5,834 nucleotides of DNA from Candidatus Staskawiczbacteria bacterium RIFOXYD1_FULL_32_13 (GTDB taxonomy: Bacteria > Patescibacteriota > Minisyncoccia > Minisyncoccales > Staskawiczbacteraceae), in the NCBI GenBank assembly GCA_001820485.1, contig MHPU01000018.1, positions 37,305 to 43,138 of the forward strand, in the 5' to 3' direction. The notes beneath the pieces are model-generated. The model worked only from the letters and a program-made list of their open reading frames with translations. It was not told the DNA's origin and did no database searches. The translations under genes and the position numbers were made by a program. The stretch's first letter is position 1; each line of letters begins with the position of its first letter. Shown one piece after another: positions 4,306 to 5,834 of the stretch.

Positions 4306-5484
4306 ATGGAAATTGATAAAAATAAAATTTATTCAATATCGGAATTTGTTGGAGTGCTTAATGATGACCTTAAGTGGATGAAAGCCAAAATTGTGGGGGA
4401 AGTGGTAGATCCTAAAATTTGGCCTTCGGGGCATGTGTATTTTTCTTTGAAAGATCAAAAAGATGGCTCGGTGCTAAATTGCATAATTTGGGGGTCAAAA
4501 TATAGATTGTTTGGAATAAATTTAGAGCAAGGTATGAAAATTGTAGCTTTTGGAAAACCTGAAATTTATAGTGCTAATGGTAGGCTTTCTTTTATTTGTG
4601 AAACAATAGAATTAGCCGGAGAAGGGGATTTAAAAAAACAATATGAATTATTAAAGAAAAAACTATCAGAAGAAGGTTTATTCGCACAGGAAAATAAAAG
4701 ACCTATTCCTAAATATTTGCAAAAAATTGGAGTAATTACTTCAAAACAAGGAGCTGTAATTCATGATTTTTTAAATAACATTGGTAAGTTTGGATTTAAA
4801 ATTACATTAATAGATTCACGAGTGGAAGGGCAAGGAGCTGTGGAAGATTTACTTGCTTCAATCAAAACTTTTAGAACTAAAGATATTGATGTATTAGTAA
4901 TTATTAGAGGAGGTGGATCAATGGAATCTTTAATGGCTTTTAATAATGAACTTTTGGTGCGAGAAGTTGCAGGATTTCCTGTGCCTGTTGTAGTAGGAAT
5001 TGGGCACGATCAAGATGTGCCATTAGTTTGTTTAGCTTCTGATAGCTCGCAATCAACCCCAACTGCAGTAGCGAATTTACTTTCTGCATCTTGGGAACAA
5101 GCTCTGCTTGAAATTTTCAGATATGAAAAAAAGATTTTTGCAAATTATGGTTTGATTTTTGAAAGATACAAAGCAATAGAAAATAAATTATTTTTAAGTT
5201 TTTCTAATTTTAGAAATTTACTTACAAATATAAAAATAAATTTAAATAATTTACAAGATAAATATTTTGTAGGTTTTAAAAATTTAATATTGTCAGTTAA
5301 TCAAAGTTTAATTCATGCAGAAAAAATAATTTCTTCAAACAGCCCAGAACGTCAATTAAGCTTGGGTTATAGCATTGCTTTAATAAATGGTAAAGTTGTT
5401 CGTAAAACTAAGGATGCAAAAACAGGGGATAGTTTGGATATAAAAGTTTCCGATGGAGTTATCAATACAAATGTGGTAAAATAA
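4306..5484 (+). CDS. xseA: Exodeoxyribonuclease VII large subunit
   Basis: This is the catalytic subunit of exonuclease VII, a cytoplasmic metal-independent nuclease that cuts single-stranded DNA from both ends into short oligonucleotides and contributes to DNA repair. The N-terminal OB fold (about 8-103) includes VGEVVDPKIWPSGHVYFSLKD in parts (30-50) and VLNCIIWGS (56-64). The catalytic domain starts near 125 with KRPIPKYLQKIGVITSKQGA (131-150). Residues matching the four key E. coli positions (D155, R205, H238, D241) are visible: D154 in AVIHDFL, R201 in RGGGSMESL, and H234 and D237 in GIGHDQD. The usual Glu after His is Asp here. A helical, coiled-coil-like region (about 262-345) is followed by the C-terminal SPERQLSLGYSIALINGKVV segment. 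At 392 residues it is shorter than the E. coli protein (456), mainly in the coiled coil. The probable small subunit follows 22 nt downstream. Confidence 0.97.
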   Translation: MEIDKNKIYSISEFVGVLNDDLKWMKAKIVGEVVDPKIWPSGHVYFSLKDQKDGSVLNCIIWGSKYRLFGINLEQGMKIVAFGKPEIYSANGRLSFICETIELAGEGDLKKQYELLKKKLSEEGLFAQENKRPIPKYLQKIGVITSKQGAVIHDFLNNIGKFGFKITLIDSRVEGQGAVEDLLASIKTFRTKDIDVLVIIRGGGSMESLMAFNNELLVREVAGFPVPVVVGIGHDQDVPLVCLASDSSQSTPTAVANLLSASWEQALLEIFRYEKKIFANYGLIFERYKAIENKLFLSFSNFRNLLTNIKINLNNLQDKYFVGFKNLILSVNQSLIHAEKIISSNSPERQLSLGYSIALINGKVVRKTKDAKTGDSLDIKVSDGVINTNVVK

Positions 5485-5506
5485 ATAATTAAAATAAATA
5501 AAAATT

Positions 5507-5716
5507 ATGACAAAAGATACAAATAATTTAAATGAAAATTTAAAAAAACTTTCAGACATTTCAGATTGGTTTGATAAAATGAAAGAAATTGATGTGGAAG
5601 AGGGGCTAGCTAAAGTAAAAGAAGCTGTTATTTTAATAAAATCTAGTAAGGAAAGATTAAAGGAAATAGAAAACGAATTTGAAGAAATAAAAAAGGAAGT
5701 AGAAGAAACTAAATAA
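5507..5716 (+). CDS. xseB: Probable exodeoxyribonuclease VII small subunit
   Basis: This 69-residue protein is highly charged and almost wholly helical, as expected of XseB, which binds the coiled-coil region of XseA and is needed for full enzyme activity. Residues about 8-25 (LNENLKKLSDISDWFDKM) form the first helix. A turn near 26-31 is followed by VEEGLAKVKEAVILIKSSKERLKEIENEFEEI (31-62), whose spacing fits the second XseB helix (E-E-G-L, then hydrophobic heptads). The length is in the usual 60-80 range. Sequence alone is weak evidence for such a short helical protein, so the call rests largely on its place 22 nt after xseA. It starts at ATG after TAAAAATT, ends in TAA, and a possible terminator lies downstream. 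Confidence 0.75.
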   Translation: MTKDTNNLNENLKKLSDISDWFDKMKEIDVEEGLAKVKEAVILIKSSKERLKEIENEFEEIKKEVEETK

Positions 5717-5755
5717 AATTTTGGTAATAATTTATTTTTTGCTGTAAAGGCTAAA

Positions 5756-5797
5756 TAGAAATGTCATACCTGCTGGCAAAGTAGAAATGTCATACCT
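5756..5797 (+). repeat. Two direct copies of a 16-nt repeat
   Basis: TAGAAATGTCATACCT occurs at 5756-5771 and, without mismatch, at 5782-5797, separated by GCTGGCAAAG. The sequences after the copies (GCTGGC and TGCCGG) are similar in composition and base-pair with each other in the terminator-like hairpin. Two copies are too few for a CRISPR array. Protein-binding sites at a mobile-element end are the best explanation. Confidence 0.85.
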
Positions 5798-5812
5798 TGC
5801 CGGATTTTTTTT
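5773..5812 (+). terminator. Candidate intrinsic terminator after xseB
   Basis: CTGGCAA (5773-5779) pairs with TTGCCGG (5797-5803; one G-U pair) around a 17-nt loop, followed by A and eight T residues (5805-5812), then more T-rich DNA. This is the only hairpin with a good T tract on the + strand in the window, and it lies 56 nt after the xseB stop. The long loop makes it moderate, and it overlaps the direct repeats, so it may belong to a mobile element that blocks read-through. Confidence 0.5.
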
Positions 5813-5834
5813 GTTTTTTACTTTTTCTCAGCTA

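Larger units (their letters stand above)
5743..5834 (+). mobile_element. Possible insertion-sequence end with repeated sites (runs off the window)
   Basis: From TGTAAAGG (5743) onward the sequence carries the 16-nt motif TAGAAATGTCATACCT twice (5756-5771 and 5782-5797, 26 nt apart). Closely spaced repeats of this type, near an end beginning with TGT, recall the terminal transposase-binding repeats of IS481- or IS21-type elements. No transposase or matching right end is inside the window, so the boundary at 5743 is a guess and the identity is tentative. Confidence 0.35.

Noticed and set aside
5756..5797. Start of a CRISPR array
   Set aside because: There are only two copies of a 16-nt unit with a 10-nt spacer, which is too short on both counts, and no cas gene is seen.

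Overview
The window is strongly AT-rich, and every recognisable gene is on the + strand. The gene style suggests a small bacterial genome, most likely of the Patescibacteria/CPR type: compact genes, many short uncharacterised proteins, A/T-rich start contexts with no Shine-Dalgarno motif, a short XseA, and small KilA-N and DUF3850 proteins. This placement is an inference from style; there is no rRNA or other phylogenetic marker here. The standard genetic code fits, because TGA serves as a stop and the long conserved genes contain no in-frame TGA.

Layout. (1) 3-707 is the C-terminal membrane half (M5-M10) of a P-type cation ATPase whose front lies outside the window. (2) 708-851 is a non-coding gap with three strong hairpins and a perfect -10 box ahead of the next gene. 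(3) 852-1688 is a KilA-N DNA-binding protein whose coding sequence holds a perfect 24-bp palindrome. (4) 1689-1895 is a non-coding gap with a candidate promoter and a hairpin-rich leader. (5) 1896-3226 is a tight three-gene cluster: a small unknown protein, a membrane-anchored unknown protein, and a protein resembling nucleoside 2-deoxyribosyltransferases. (6) 3334-3927 is a probable seven-helix membrane protein whose 3-1-3 layout recalls SWEET/PQ-loop proteins. (7) 3995-4261 is a DUF3850/ASCH-like small protein. (8) 4306-5484 and 5507-5716 are xseA and a probable xseB, the two subunits of exodeoxyribonuclease VII. (9) 5717-5834 holds a terminator-like hairpin and a 16-nt direct repeat that may mark the end of an insertion sequence running off the right edge.

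The most unusual structure is a family of three related palindromic elements at the 3' ends of three consecutive genes (about 3245-3303, 3921-3973 and 4251-4295). The outer arms of two copies are nearly identical while the inner stem differs in sequence and stays self-complementary, so base pairing appears to be what is kept. Two copies overlap the stop codon of the preceding gene, and one ends 11 nt before the xseA start.

Functionally, xseA and xseB encode one enzyme for degrading single-stranded DNA. The 1896-3226 genes are probably co-transcribed but their job is unknown. The KilA-N gene, the neighbouring hairpins and the possible IS end give the window a partly accessory character, but nothing here proves a defence or mobile system.
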